Notes under the pieces: model-generated
What the model was told of the DNA's origin: nothing
Seen by the model: only the letters and a program-made list of their open reading frames with translations
Database searches by the model: none
Position numbers and translations under genes: made by a program
Assembly (NCBI RefSeq): GCF_031755915.1
Contig: NC_083389.1
Location: 1,240,001 to 1,304,000, forward strand
DNA length: 64,000 bases
Direction: 5' to 3'
Source of the DNA: Ziziphus jujuba
Lineage: Eukaryota > Streptophyta > Magnoliopsida > Rosales > Rhamnaceae
In this document: positions 45,664 to 57,708 of the stretch, piece by piece
Layout of the letters: every line of letters begins with the position of its first letter
Position numbering within the stretch: position 1 is the stretch's first letter

Positions 45664-47906
45664 GTTACTATAAATAATGCAAAATAAAATAAATTCTCAC
45701 GAAATATTACTCCCTCATGTGTTTCACTCAATTAAGAACTCGACACTCGTGTTTGCACACTAGTTTCAGCTTTTAACCCTCTTTTGTGCTCACACTCTCT
45801 TACCTTTTTCCTCTCAATGAATTATCTCAAAGTTCAAATTAAAACACCCACAACACAATAATTAGATCACAAGTATGTTTTAATTAAACTTATTAATAAA
45901 ACAGTAGCTAAAAGTAGGCAATAACGAAGAATTCAACAGAACCCAGTTTTCGGCTTTTCTAGGTAAAATAAAGCAAATTAATGAGAAAACTTCGGAATTT
46001 TGAAGAACTGGACCAGATGGTAATAGATTATGAGTTCAAGAATAAAATTCTAGAAAAAGAAATTCAAATACGAACAAGAATCAAAGAGAACAAAAATATA
46101 GAAAATTGTTGGTTGTTGTTCTTGTGATTCAAGTTTTGTATCAAATCTTTTAACTAATTTTAATCCAAATAATTTAGCACCCAAAATTCAAATATCCAAC
46201 AAAATAATTGTCTAGAAACTCAAAATATCACAAATCAAATCTCCAAATCAAACAAGTTCCAAAACTTAAATTTCAACACCAAATTCAACAAACCCAAATT
46301 TTTTTCTTTTTATTCGGCTTTACCTCTTTTTTTTTTTTCTTCTTTTTTCCACTCACAGAACATAAACAACTGCAGTAGCAAGAATAATTACCAAAATTTC
46401 AATTCCAACTCCAAAACAACACCAAACCCGTGATCTCTTAATAAGAAATTCAAATTGTACGATTTTTTTTTTTTTAATATCTGTTCGATTTTTTTTTTTT
46501 TTTAATATATGAATGCAAATAGTGAAGACTAAAACAGTAAATAAAAATCAACAAAAACCAAAATTAACAAGAACAATGATGAAAAACAACCAACAAACTA
46601 GGGAACAAAAATACAATAAAACTAGGAAATCCTAATTCAACTAGGAATGAATTTTTTTACTTATTATTTTTTTAAGATGAAGAATGTGTATGGGATGGAT
46701 GGAACCTTAACCTAATGCTAAAATTTCAGAATAACACAAAAACAAATAAAGCAAATAAAGATAGATCAAACCTGAACAAAACCAGTCTCTAATACTAAAT
46801 GATATGAACCTAAGACGACTTGCTCCTAAACCCGTATTATATTAGCACGGATCAAATTATGTTCAGGGTCTAATGATCACCTTGACCCCTAACCAACCTG
46901 TGATTAGAAACCTTGGTATATAGTGAAGATGCCACAATAGGTGATGGAAGTCCTATTGATAAGTCAAAACTAAAACACTCATTCACTAATGGTGTTTTAG
47001 GTGTTCAAAAGAACAAAGAGAATTCAATCTCACAAATAATTTTCTGTATAAAATTCAAGCTCTATTCCTATTGAAAAACAAACCTTTAAATAGGCTACAA
47101 ATTCATGAAATAAAACCCTAAAAACAAAGGGAAAACCGGCCATACAAAGTAGTTTCCTATGGTGGCCGAAATTCTCACTCCTTTCCTAATCTGATTTGGA
47201 TTAATTAATTCCTTTATTTTGAATTAGGAATTATTTAATTTACAATGAAAATAATAAAATAATAACTTTCCTAAAATAAATAAATTGAAACCAAATAAAA
47301 GACTAATTTCCTAAAACAAAAAGTCAAAATCAAATTAGGAAACTAGTTGACTAGTTTGACTACTAAGGTATCTTTGACCAATCTCAAGCTTGTTTTGGCT
47401 CCAAATCAGCTTCCATATGCCATTTAGGATGCCAAATATGATTAATAATGATCCCCACACGTTGCCCTTTGATTGGAATAAGTCAAACAAGAAGAAAAGT
47501 CAAAGTCAGCGGCTAAACAACACATTTTTGGCTAAATTGAGATGCTGTCCGTACAAGTCCTTTTTGGATTCCTTTGATTCTATCTTGACTTGATTCCATG
47601 ACCTCTTAGACATATGTATTGAATTCATGAAGAATTGGAATCATTTCATGCTGCTTAAACTCCATAAATGCACCAAAACCGCTATGCGGGTTCGTATCGG
47701 CTTCCACCACCTGTATGCTCAAAACAAGTCTTGGATCTTTAGGTATGGACAAGCCCTCTTGAGTATGAATTACTCCCTAGATAAATGCAGCAAGGTTGTC
47801 CATAAAACTCTTAGCTTGAGCCCTAGTGATCGGCCCCGTCTTCATCCGTATCGGATCAGCACCCCAGCAAGTTGTCGGTTGTGCGGGCACGGGCTTATTC
47901 ACATCA

Positions 47907-49446
47907 TTCCCCTCCTCTTGAAAGGGATTTGCCGTCATATCAAAGTCATCACTTGCAGCAAAAGTAGATAAATTAGTGACATTAAATGTAGCACTATCAT
48001 TATGCTCACCCGATAAATTAAGCTTGTAGGCATTTTCATTATTCCGCTCCAAGACTTGGAAAGGACCATCCCCACATGGCATAAGCTTGGACATTCTTTG
48101 CTTGGGAAATCTCTCCTTTCTTAAATGCAACCAAACAAATTCTCTTGGGTTAAACACTATCACAACAAATACTAGAAACACAAGCTCATTTTGGCAAAAA
48201 TCACACTTAATAGTAGCAAACAATCTTTCCCAAATTTTCAAATTTTCACTAAGTAAAGCTCTCAACAATGCAGATAAAGTTCTATACAATAAAAACATCT
48301 TTAAATAAACATCTTTATAAATCATAATCAGCAATGATTTCTTATTCAAAATTACTTTATTAACATCACCAAAACTCAAATAAAAATTTTATTTTACCTT
48401 TCTTTTCTTTCTTTTCCTTTCTCTCTCTCGGCCACCACACAACTTCCCTCTCTCTCAGGTTTCTCACAATGGCTCTTGGGTTTCTCCATTTTTTTCACTC
48501 CACATTCAGCTTTCTCATTATTTTTCCACTCAATTTGAGTCTTAGAGCACTTACCTAGTTGGTCTTGCACAACTTGGACTCCTTGGATGGGTGTTGTTGT
48601 TGTGGGGGCCATTCTAGTTCTCTCCTTGAGTTGTTCGGCCACCCTCCTTTATTATATTTATATTTGATCTTTGTACACCTCTTTAGGAGTTAATGCCTCC
48701 ATATGGACCTTTTTACCTTTAAATCTAAAAACAATACTATTCTTTCTACCATAATGAACAACATCTTATCATATTGCCAAGGCCTACCAAGTAAAATATG
48801 TCTCGCATGGATACAACGTCACACAAAACCACATCCACATATCTATCAATGCTGAATTTTACTTTGGCTTATTTATTAACTTTCATCTCACCTATATGGT
48901 TCTATATGTTAAATAGTTGTTAAGCCTAATTTATCAACCACAATCAATAATCATACTACAAATCTTACCTTGGATTTCACATCAGGTGTGGAAGATGTTC
49001 TCTCTTTGAATTTCATCCTCATCTTTTTATGCAGCCAACACTCTCCTAGAAACCAAGCTTAATTTAGCATGGGAAGCATTCAAAGTTTTGACCTCACCTT
49101 TAAGCTCTTCCTCCTCCTCTTACTCGGTTTCATCACCACTTTCTTCACTTTCCAATTCTAGCTAACCATTACCCTTCAACACCATGATCCTTCTATTTAG
49201 GCATTGGCTAGCGATGTGTCCTCATCCCTGGCACTTAAAACAAATAATATCTCTTGATCTTGAAGGTTTAGGGTCAGATTTTACCTTATTTTTATTTTCT
49301 TGGACAAATTCGGCTTTAGGCTCCCTTTTTGGCTGATTGGTGCTTTCTTCTCCCACCTTCGGCTTTGGCTTGCTTTCATAGGTAGGATTGTTTCTCTAGC
49401 CACTTGGAATTGATCTTCCACTTTTGGAAACACCCCCAAACCGTGA
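47907..49446 (-). mobile_element. Ty3 remnant G: half internal region sharing an LTR with B
   Basis: Minus strand, starting at the PPT next to the LTR 46800-47906. Reading 5' to 3' on the minus strand: end of gag (SRFGGVSKSGRSIP near 49446), a decayed knuckle and acidic linker, a decayed protease, basic linker, then an open 200-codon frame (48379-47777) with [75 protein letters not shown] and [19 protein letters not shown]. It is the same pol mosaic as F. The 5' half of gag and the leader are gone: at about 49446 the sequence flips to plus-strand RT DNA (H). Confidence 0.8.
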
Positions 49447-50770
49447 GTCTAAGTATGGTTTGTATGAGTGGTTAGTAATGCTTTTTAGTTTAACTGATGC
49501 ACCTAGCACTTTCATGATATTAATGAACCATGTCATGCATCCATTCATTGGAAATTTTGTGGTTACTTACTTTGATGATAGCCAAAATTTAAATGATCAT
49601 GTACGACATCTTAGGTTAGTTTTAGAAGTACTTAGGAATGAATGAATGTTTGTAATATCAAAATGTGTAATTTTTGACGAAATGAGCCTGTGTTTCTAGG
49701 ATTTGTTGTGATAGTGTTTGATCAAGGAGATTGGGTTTGGTTGCACTTAAGAAAGGAGAGGTTTTTGGAACAATGACAGTGAAAGCTTATGCCTTCAGTG
49801 GATGGACATTTTCAAGTCTTGGAGAGGATCGATGAAAATGCTTATAAACTTAACTTACCAGGTGAATATAATATGAGTGCTACCTTTAATGTTGCTGACT
49901 TATCTCCATTTACTGTAGGTAATGATTTTGATTTGAGGGAAAATCCTTTTCAAAAGGAGGGGAATGATGAGAATCCATCTGTACCCGTACAACCAACTAC
50001 CCGTTGAGGAGCTGATCCGGTACAACTGAAGACGAGGCGAATCACCAGGGTGCAAGTGAAGAGATTTAAGGATAACCTAGTTAGCTTCATTCAAGGTATG
50101 ATTAAATCTTAAGAGGGTATGGTAATACCCGAATATCCAAAGCCCGTTTTATGCATTTAAGTTATGAAGGCAGAAATGGACCTGACAAGCTGTTTTGGTG
50201 CATGTATGTGTTCTAGGCAACAAGGAATTACTTTGTTAACTTGTGAACATGATTAAACTCACCAAGGGACCATGGAATTATGTCAAGGCAGAACGTAAGC
50301 TATTTAAATGAGGTATTTGCATATGGGGTTCAATTTGGCCGAAAATGCATGGTTTTGGTGCTGACTTTGACCTTTCTTGTGAATCGGGCAAGTTTTCCTT
50401 ATTCCAATCAAAGGAAATGTATGGGAACCTATATTAATCTTATTTGGTATCCTAAATGGCATATTGGAGCTGATTTGGAGTATAAACTAGCTGGTGATTA
50501 GTCAAAGACAGCTTATTTGACAAACTAGTCAACTAGTTTCCTAATTTGAAACTTTGACTTTTGTTTTAAGAAATTGTCTTTATTTTGGTTATTTATTTAT
50601 TTATTTATTTTCTGGACAAATTACTTTAGGAAAGTTAGAATTTTTTTAATTTGGTAGTAAATTAATTAATTCCTAATTCAAAATAAAGGAATTAATTAAT
50701 CCAATTTAGATTAGGAAAGTAAAGGAAATTTGGCCACATCATGTTTCCTGAACCTATGGCCGGTTTTGTT
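49447..50770 (+). mobile_element. Ty3 remnant H: partial RT fused to integrase C-terminus, plus truncated LTR
   Basis: 49447-49645 encodes the RT stretch [10 protein letters not shown]...APSTFMILMNHVMHPFIG..VTYFDDS, so the catalytic YFDD is still readable. After a stop, the RT frame goes on to EPVFLGFVV and then switches directly to integrase ([17 protein letters not shown]), skipping RNase H and the integrase core. 49789-50007 has GHFQVLERIDENAYKLNL and NPFQKEGNDENP. The LTR starts at 49965 (TGATGAGAATCC) and is cut at about 50770 by a GA-rich run and element I. Confidence 0.8.
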
Positions 50771-50986
50771 AATGTAGAGAAAGAGAGAAAGCAAAGGGAG
50801 AGAGAGAGAGAGAATAAAACCTGAGAGTGTGAGGAAAATTGAAAAAGCCGAGAGTGAGAGTGGGAAAGTGGAACTCGTGAGTGGGAAAGAAAAATAAAAT
50901 TTTTTATCTTAGCATTGGAGATGTTAATAAAGAAATTTTGAATAAGAAATCATTACTGGTCATGCTTTATAAAGATGTTTATTTAA

Positions 50987-52320
50987 ATGATCAAGCTAAT
51001 CCTGAAGAACTTGAATTGCCAAGTTCTATCTCTTCTCTTTTATAGGATTTTGAAGATGTCTTTCTGGAGGAGATTCCTAATGGTTTACCACCTATTCAAA
51101 GGGATTGAACATCAAATCGATTTTTTATCAGGAGCAGCAATTTCTAATAGGCCTACATATATGAGTAATCCTGAGGTGGCAAAGGAGCTACAAAGGCAGG
51201 TAGGTGACTTACTTGACAAAGGTCATATTAAGGAAAGTATGAGTCTATGTGCTGCTCTTGTTTTATTAGTTCCTAAGAAAGATGGATCATGGTGCATATA
51301 TGTTGATTGTAGAGCCATAAATAATATTACCATTAAGTATAGACATCCAATCCCTAGATTAGATGATATGCTTGATGAATTGCATGGTACTTACATGTTT
51401 TCAAAAATTGATCTTAGTAGTGGTTATCATCAAATTAGAATGAAAGAGGGTGATGAATGGAAAACCGCATTGAAGGCTAAATATGGATTGTATGAATGGT
51501 TAGTGATGCCTTTTGGTTTAGCTAATGCAATTAGTACTTTCATAAGATTAATGAATCATGTCATGCGTCCATTTATTGGTAAATTTGTGGTTGTATGTTT
51601 TGATGATATTTTAGTATATAGCCGAAACCTTGATGGGCATGTAGGACATCTTAGTCAAGTTTTAAATATTCTTAGGAATGAAAGGTTATTTGCTAATATG
51701 AAAAGTGTGTTGTAAAGACGAATTTATTTTTCTAGGATTTGTTGTAAGTGCTATAGGAATTAAAGTTGATCAATCCAAGGTGAAAGCAATCAAAGAGTGG
51801 CCGAAACCCACCTTCATTACCAAAGTGAGGAGCTTTCATGGTTCGGCTAGTTTTTATAGAATATTTGTCAAGGATTTAGCACCATCGTAGCACTTTTGAC
51901 CAAAGTTGTTGAGAAGAATGTTAGCTTCAAATGGGGGGGAAAGTACAAGATAAACCTTTTAATTTGTTGAAAGACAAATTAACTAATGCACCTTTATTAG
52001 TTTTGCCAAATTTTTCTAAGACTGTTGAAATTGAATGTGATGCTTCGGGTGTAGGTATGGGAGCTATTTTAATGCAAGAAGGAAGACCCATAGCCTATTT
52101 TAGTGAGAAATTGTATGGAGCTGCACTAAACTACCTGACCTATGACAAAGAGATGTATGCTTTGGTGAGAGCTTTGAAAATGTGGCAGCATTATTTAATG
52201 CTGAAGGAGTTTATAATTCATACGGATCATGTATCTTTGAAGTACATTAAAGGTAAAGAGAAGCTTAACCAAAGGCATGTTAAGTTAAGGACTTTAATTA
52301 GTAGAAATTTAAGAACATGA
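50987..52320 (+). pseudogene. RT-RNase H of remnant I, frameshifted
   Basis: RT keeps [47 protein letters not shown] and CFDDILVYS (Tyr of the YFDD box replaced by Cys). Frames change near 51100, 51710 and 51900, with a TAG near 51890. RNase H (51931-52250) keeps all three acidic positions: [15 protein letters not shown] and HTDHVSL, so it preserves the Asp lost in D. At about 52285 the sequence jumps from the RNase H end (RHVK) into integrase [10 protein letters not shown], deleting the integrase zinc module and DD35E core. Confidence 0.85.
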
Positions 52321-53000
52321 GAAGAATGTTTGCCATATGTTGAATTTGCTTATAATAAATCTTTGCATTCAGCTACCAAATTTACACTATTTGAGATTGT
52401 TTATGGTTTTAATCCTTTGACTCCAATAGATCTTACACCTTTATCTTTAAGTGAACATGCTAATCTAGATGGAAAGCAAAAAGTTGATTTTGTGAAGTAG
52501 ATTCATGAAAAGACTAAAGTAAATATTGAGAGGAGGATCGAACAATATGCTAGGAATGCCAAACAAGGCCAAATAAAGGTTGTTTTTGAACCTGGATATT
52601 GGGTTTGGTTGCACTTAAGGAAGAAGAGGTTTCACAAGCAAAAAAATTCCATCTTATGCCGCGTGAGGATAAACCTTTTCAAGTTTTGGAGCAGATTAAT
52701 GAGAATGCCTACAATCTTGACTTACCAGCTGAGTATAATATTAGTGCTACAGTTAATGTTACTGATTTATCTCCTTTTACTGCACATGATGATTTTGATT
52801 TGAGGTTAAATCCTTTTCAAGAGGAGGGGAATAATGAGAATATGCCCGTACCTGCACAATCAACAACCCGCTGAGGTGCAGATCCGATACAGTTGAATAC
52901 TAGGCCAATCACTAGGGCTCAAGCCAAGAGATTTAAGGAAAACCTGGCTGTCTTATATAAGGAGTTATCAATTCTCAAAAGGGCTTATCCATACCTGAAG
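52286..53000 (+). pseudogene. Integrase C-terminal half and LTR tail of remnant I
   Basis: [10 protein letters not shown], stop, [30 protein letters not shown], then a stop near 52498, [11 protein letters not shown], and a frameshift near 52660 into FQVLEQINENAYNLDL. The tail enters the LTR (NNENMPVPAQSTTR) and stops. Non-functional. Confidence 0.75.
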
Positions 53001-53947
53001 ATTCCAAGTCTGTTTTAAGCATCGAAGTGGTGGAGGCCCGTAGCTGTTTTTGTGCCTTTTTGGACTCTAGGCAGCAAGGAATGGATCCAACACTTCGTGA
53101 AATCAATGAATATCACTAAGAGGTCATGAAATCAAGATAAGGTAGAAGTTAAAGCAACTAAATGGTGATTTGCGCATAGAAGGAATTGCTGGCCGATTTT
53201 ACTGTTTTTGTTGCTGGCTTTACTATATTTTGTTGATTTGGCATTTTCTCTTTGTTCCAATCAAGGGCAATGTATGGGAATCATAAATAATCCTATTTGG
53301 CATCCTAGATAGCATATGGGATCTGATTGGAGCCTTTACAAGCTGGAAATTGATCAAAGATATCTCAGTGGTCAAACTAGTTAACTAGTTTCCTAATTTG
53401 AGTTGACTTTTTGTTTTTGAAAATTAGTCTTCTATTTCATTTTTATTTATTTATTTTCTGGGCAAATCAACTTAGGAAAGTTATTATTTTATTATTTCAA
53501 TTGTAAATTAATTAATTGCTCATCCAAAATAAAGGAATTAATTAATCAAAATTAGATTAGGAAAGGTATGGAATTTTGGCCACATTAGGAATGTGTTAAT
53601 GTATGGCTAGTTTTGTCTTAGTTTTTGAGGATTTATTGCTTTGTGACTTTAGCCTATTTAAGGGCTTATTTTTTCAAGGAGAACAAACCTTTTAATAATA
53701 TTCAGAAAATTATTTGTAAGAATTCTCTTTGTTCTCTTTGAGCACCTAAAACACAATTAGAGAGTGAGTGTTTTATTTTTTACTTATCAATAGGACAACC
53801 ATCGCGTATTGTGGCGTCTTCGATATACCAAGGTTTCTAATCACAGGTTGGTTAGGGGTTAAGGTTTGCATAAGAACTTGAACTTAATTTTACGATCTGG
53901 GCTAATATAATATGGGTTTAGGAGCAAGTCGACCTAGGTTTGTATCA

Positions 53948-55110
53948 CATCTAAAGCGCCACCGATTGTCTTAATTTATTTTTAAAATTAAGTAAAGTTT
54001 GATGAAATTAAACATTTTATAATTTAAAAGCATTCAGTCACCTTTTGTCTTAATTTTTGAAATTTTATTTAATTTTATATTTTATTCATATGTATATAAA
54101 TATTAAATATATTAATTTGCAATATGAAGCAAAGTAATTAATCTATACATTTAATTTATTTGTGTTTGAATATAAAATTAATGATTTTTTAAATTAATAA
54201 AAAGTTTGAGAAGTTTAATTATGTTAAAATTGAAAAGCATCATATGACGCTTTTAACATTAAAAGCGTTGCTTATTGTGTTAAGTTTTGGCATTTTTATT
54301 TAATTTTACATTTTATTATTATGTATATAAATATTAAATATATTAATTAGCAATATGAAGTAAAATAATTAATCAGTTGAATTAATTTAGTTGTTTTTTA
54401 ATTTTAAATTAATTAGTTTTTAAACTGATGAAAAGGTTGAGAAATTTAATTATTTTAAAATTTAAAAGCATGAGGCGACGCTTTTAGCATCAAAAGCTTC
54501 GTTGCCTATTTTGTTAATTTTTGGTATTTTAGTTGATTTTATATTTTATTCATATGTATATAAAAAATAAATATATTAATTTATAATATGAGCTAAAATA
54601 ATTAATCTATTCATTTAATTTATTTGTATTTCATTTTAAAGTAGCTATTTTTTAAATTAATAAAACATTTTCAAATTTAATTAATTTAAATTTAATAATT
54701 TAATAGATAGTTAATATACATAGTTAATAGATAGTTAATAAAAATATGATAAATTTAATTATTTCTCAAACATTGGATGACGTTTTTTATGATAAAAGCG
54801 TCACCTGCTTGTTTGAATTATTTCTTTTAATTTTTTTACCCACTAAATGCACCATTTAGAATATGAATCAAATACACAAAAATATTATAGATATGAAGTA
54901 ATATACATGAAAATGAATAAAATATAAAGCAAATTAATTTTCCTTTCAAATTTTTAAATCATTTGTATTTGCCTCCAATTTTTTCAAACCCCACCCTTTG
55001 ATACTTTAAAATCATCATTAATATTTAAAAAAATATTTGGCACATTTTTCAATCCCCATCTTTTCACCAAGTACAAACTCTAAGAGATCCTAGCTTTGCA
55101 AACAGTTAGG
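53948..55110. repeat. AT-rich tandem repeats with GACGCTTTTA hairpins, about 232-bp unit
   Basis: At least three units. Each carries the palindrome GACGCTTTTAACATTAAAAGCG or a variant (54246-54270, 54477-54502, 54779-54802) and the string GTATATAAATATTAAATATATTAATT. A truncated unit starts at 53948 (AAAGCGCC). Hairpin-forming subterminal repeats with CGACGCTTTT cores are typical of plant CACTA (En/Spm) elements, and a CACTA-type gene fragment lies 800 bp downstream. No coding sequence. Confidence 0.7.
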
Positions 55111-55572
55111 TTAGCTGGTTTCTAGGTATCTTCTTTTTTTCTCCTTTGTCACCGTTAGCGAGCACATATTTACTTATTTTTCTTCCATTTTTTATCATCA
55201 ACCGTACTAGGTTCATTGGTGGGTTATATTTTTCAGCCTTTTTTTTTTTTTTTGTTTGGTTGGGTTGCTGTCATTGCTGGGTTTCTTGGTGTGTTTGTTG
55301 TTAGGTTGCTGCGTTGCTATGTTGCTAGATTGCTTTGTTACTATTTGCTATCTTGCACGGGTTGTAGGTGGAAAAAACTTAGGTTATGGGTTTTTTTTTT
55401 CAAATTTAACGAGTGGGATTTCTAAATCTTGTTTGGGTTAATATATTGTTTGTGATTTTGCTTGGGATTGGGGTTTTTCTCACGATTTTGCTTAGGATTA
55501 GAGTTTTGTTATTGATTTTGCATTGGGCTTGGGTTTTCATTTTGATTTTGGTCACTCGTTATGCAGTGGTTT
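55111..55572. other. Unassigned DNA between CACTA repeats and gene fragment
   Basis: T/G-rich, with short internal repeats (GTTGCTGCGTTGCTATGTTGCTAGATTGC near 55304). Two overlapping small ORFs (55216-55441) encode hydrophobic, low-complexity peptides that I do not consider genes. Confidence 0.4.
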
Positions 55573-55754
55573 GGGTTAGCACATTAATCTAAATAAGAAA
55601 ACTTTTCTTTGATTTAGAATTCATTTGAAAGCCTTGAATTCATGAAACAAATTTGAGGAAAATGGGTTAGCACATTAATCTAAATAAGAAAACTTTTCTT
55701 TGTTTTAGAATTCATTTGAAAGCCTTGAATTCAGGAAAAAAAATTGAGGAAAAA
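55573..55754. repeat. 91-bp direct duplication
   Basis: Two adjacent copies (55573-55663 and 55664-55754) of GGGTTAGCACATTAATCTAAATAAG...GCCTTGAATTCA, almost identical, so a recent tandem duplication or one with homogenisation. Confidence 0.85.
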
Positions 55755-55769
55755 AAGCAAAATGGTTTC

Positions 55770-56425
55770 AAGATGAACACAAACGTACATTTATGTATTG
55801 GTTACGTGATAAGGTATATTCCAAATAAACCATTAATATCAATGTTTTAACTTTAGGTTTAGTGAGTAAACAATGTATAATTGTATTTCCATTTACTAGA
55901 TTGAACAAAAGCAAAGTCAACCAAATCATATAGTTTCTAAAACATTAAGATGGAACGTACATGGTTCACAATGAGATTAAAGGAGTTCGATTCAACATTT
56001 TGGATAGGGATAATAAGCAGGTCACCTAGAATTGTGGTGTGAAGGTAGTTGCTAAAAGTAGGCATTTTGCTAGTGCTAAGGACAATAACCTTATTTTAGC
56101 TGAGATGGCATACTAAGGGGTAATAAGAGAAATCTAGGATGTCAATTACACTGTGTTTCGAACTCTCATATTCAAGTGTGATTGGGTCGACAGTAGTGGT
56201 GTGAAAGAAAATGAGATGGGTTTTACATGTATTAACTAAAATAAAATTGGATATAAATATGACCCATTCATTATGGCTTCACAAGTTCAACAAGTAGTTT
56301 ATGTTGAGAACCAACTTGATTCTAGATGATCTGTAGTTTTAACTCCACTACACCATGGTACTTTTGTTGAAGATGTTCTTAGAGATTCTACAATGGTTCA
56401 CAATCATTTGTCTTTCAGTTAGCAA
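55770..56425 (+). pseudogene. CACTA (En/Spm) transposon gene fragment, DUF4216-like
   Basis: No intact frame, but one frame reads HKRTFMYWLRDKVYS, GVKVVAKSRHFASAKDNN, EMAY, stop, NYTVFRTLIFKCDWVDSSGVKENEMGF and YDPFIMASQVQQVVYVENQLDSR. This order (repressed surface motif, VFKCDWVD, DPFI.ASQ..QV.YV) is that of the DUF4216 region at the C-terminal side of plant CACTA transposases. At least four stops are present. It fits the hairpin repeats on its left as part of the same decayed element. Confidence 0.75.
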
Positions 56426-56680
56426 GTATGGTTGAAAGTGATAATAAGGAATAATGTGATAATGGTTATGTTTGTAATGATTGCGAGGGGATATGGATAG
56501 AAAAAACATATCATCTACTAAATAAATTGGTAATTAGGTTCATTAACTTACGTTTAAATAATTATATTTGTTACGTTTAGTTGTGCTTATTTAATTTATG
56601 AATTTTTTATTTTTATTTTTTGTTTTAATTTATTTTTTGTTCTCATTTTTCGATGTAGATCTATGGACCCATCTGATCAA
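56426..56680. other. AT-rich DNA downstream of the CACTA fragment
   Basis: Probably intron or 3' flank of the CACTA remnant. No motif seen. It joins retroelement leader sequence at about 56680. Confidence 0.4.
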
Positions 56681-57708
56681 ATTTTTGTTTGCTTTGTTGA
56701 TTTTTTCCTTCGCCGTTTTTAATTGTAATTAGTTGCACTTATATATTAAAAAAAAAAAGGAATTTCAGAAAACATATTGCAAAACCCTAAATTTTTTCAA
56801 TTTGTTTTGTTTGGAAGGTGTATTCGAATTTGAGAAATTGTTAGGCATTGGAGTTGCATTTTTGTGGTGATTGTACTGCTGAAAGTTGTGTGATATTATT
56901 CGGTTTGTGATATAAAAAAAAAAAGCTGAAGTTAAAAAAAAAATTGCACAAAAGCCCGAGTTTGAGAATTGCAAATTTGAGTTTGTTCGGATTTGGGAAA
57001 AATTCAATTGTGATAGTTGAAGTTGCTGTTTATCCAATATTGCTTGCTAGATATTGGAATATTGGTGCTAATTGATTGGATTAAAATTGGTTTAAGGATT
57101 TGAAACAAAAACCTAAATTATGAGAACTACAACCAACATCTATCTCCTATTTTGTTCGAATTGTGTTCTTGTTAATTTTTTGAACCCTTTTCTAAATTTT
57201 ATCCTTGAATTTTGGTCTTTTAATATTCTAGTTTGATTCCTTATTGAATATGAAAATTGCTTTAATATTTTTCCTTGCTTTTGGATAGTAAAACCGAAAA
57301 TTAGGTTTTCTAATTCACTTGGAATTTGCTTCCTTCTTGCTTCTATTTATTGATAGGTTTAATTAGGACATACTTGTGATTTAGTTGCTGGTTTTAAGTG
57401 TGTTTTATTAGAAGTTTGAGATAATCTTTGGAGTGAAAAGGCAAGAAAGTGTGAGCTTATAACAGGGTTAAAAGCCAAAACTAGTGTGAAACACGAGTGA
57501 ATGAGACCTTATTTGAGTGATACACATGAAGGAGTGAACTTGGTGAGATTTCTTGCATTATTTCACTAACATGACATATTCATGATTACAAAGAGGAGGT
57601 GATTCTTTAAGAGAACTTGGAGAGGATTGATGCGAATCCACCCGAATCCACCCGCTGGGGTGCTGACCCAATACAAATGAAAGTGGGACCCATCACTAGG
57701 GCCCAAGC
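56680..57708 (+). mobile_element. Ty3 remnant J: leader, gag stub and start of 3' LTR
   Basis: 56680-57570 matches the family leader from about the A-tract region on (TTTGTTGATTTTTTCCTTCG..., tracts near 56750 and 56920-56943). The gag ATG is at 57571 (MTYS, then a stop). After about 57 bp the sequence jumps to the start of an LTR (TGATGCGAATCCACCCG, 57628-57708), which is cut by element F. The 5' LTR and PBS are missing on the left. The leader is the most diverged in the window. Confidence 0.75.

Larger units (their letters stand above)
26676..47906 (-). mobile_element. Ty3/gypsy element B, inserted in plastid rpl16; split by element C
   Basis: Minus-strand element. The 3' LTR is split: 26676-26760 and 41182-42192, with C and one TSD copy between. 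The internal region is 42193-46799, with a copia solo LTR at 43084-44087. The 5' LTR is 46800-47906 (starts TGATATGAACCTAAG). The PBS region at 46787-46797 is decayed (GTCTCTAATACTA for GCTCTGATACCA). Internal content: gag, protease, then the short pol mosaic, no full RT or integrase. The right LTR is followed directly by the PPT of another internal region (G), so the two share this LTR. B is the most diverged large copy here, consistent with it being the oldest layer of the nest. No right-hand TSD for GATCC (26671-26675) is found. Confidence 0.85.
50771..53947 (+). mobile_element. Ty3 remnant I: RT, RNase H and integrase pieces plus 3' LTR
   Basis: After a GA run (about 50776-50813), a linker (FYLSIGDVNKEILNKKSLL), then RT, RNase H, a truncated integrase, and a 3' LTR at about 52833-53947 (ends GGTTTGTATCA). 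The LTR start has decayed (TAATGAGAAT for TGATGAGAAT). A 5' LTR, gag and protease are missing. No TSD was found after 53947. Confidence 0.8.

Noticed and set aside
55216..55441. Small hydrophobic proteins
   Set aside because: Two overlapping frames of equal quality in repeat-like T/G-rich DNA, with no family resemblance.
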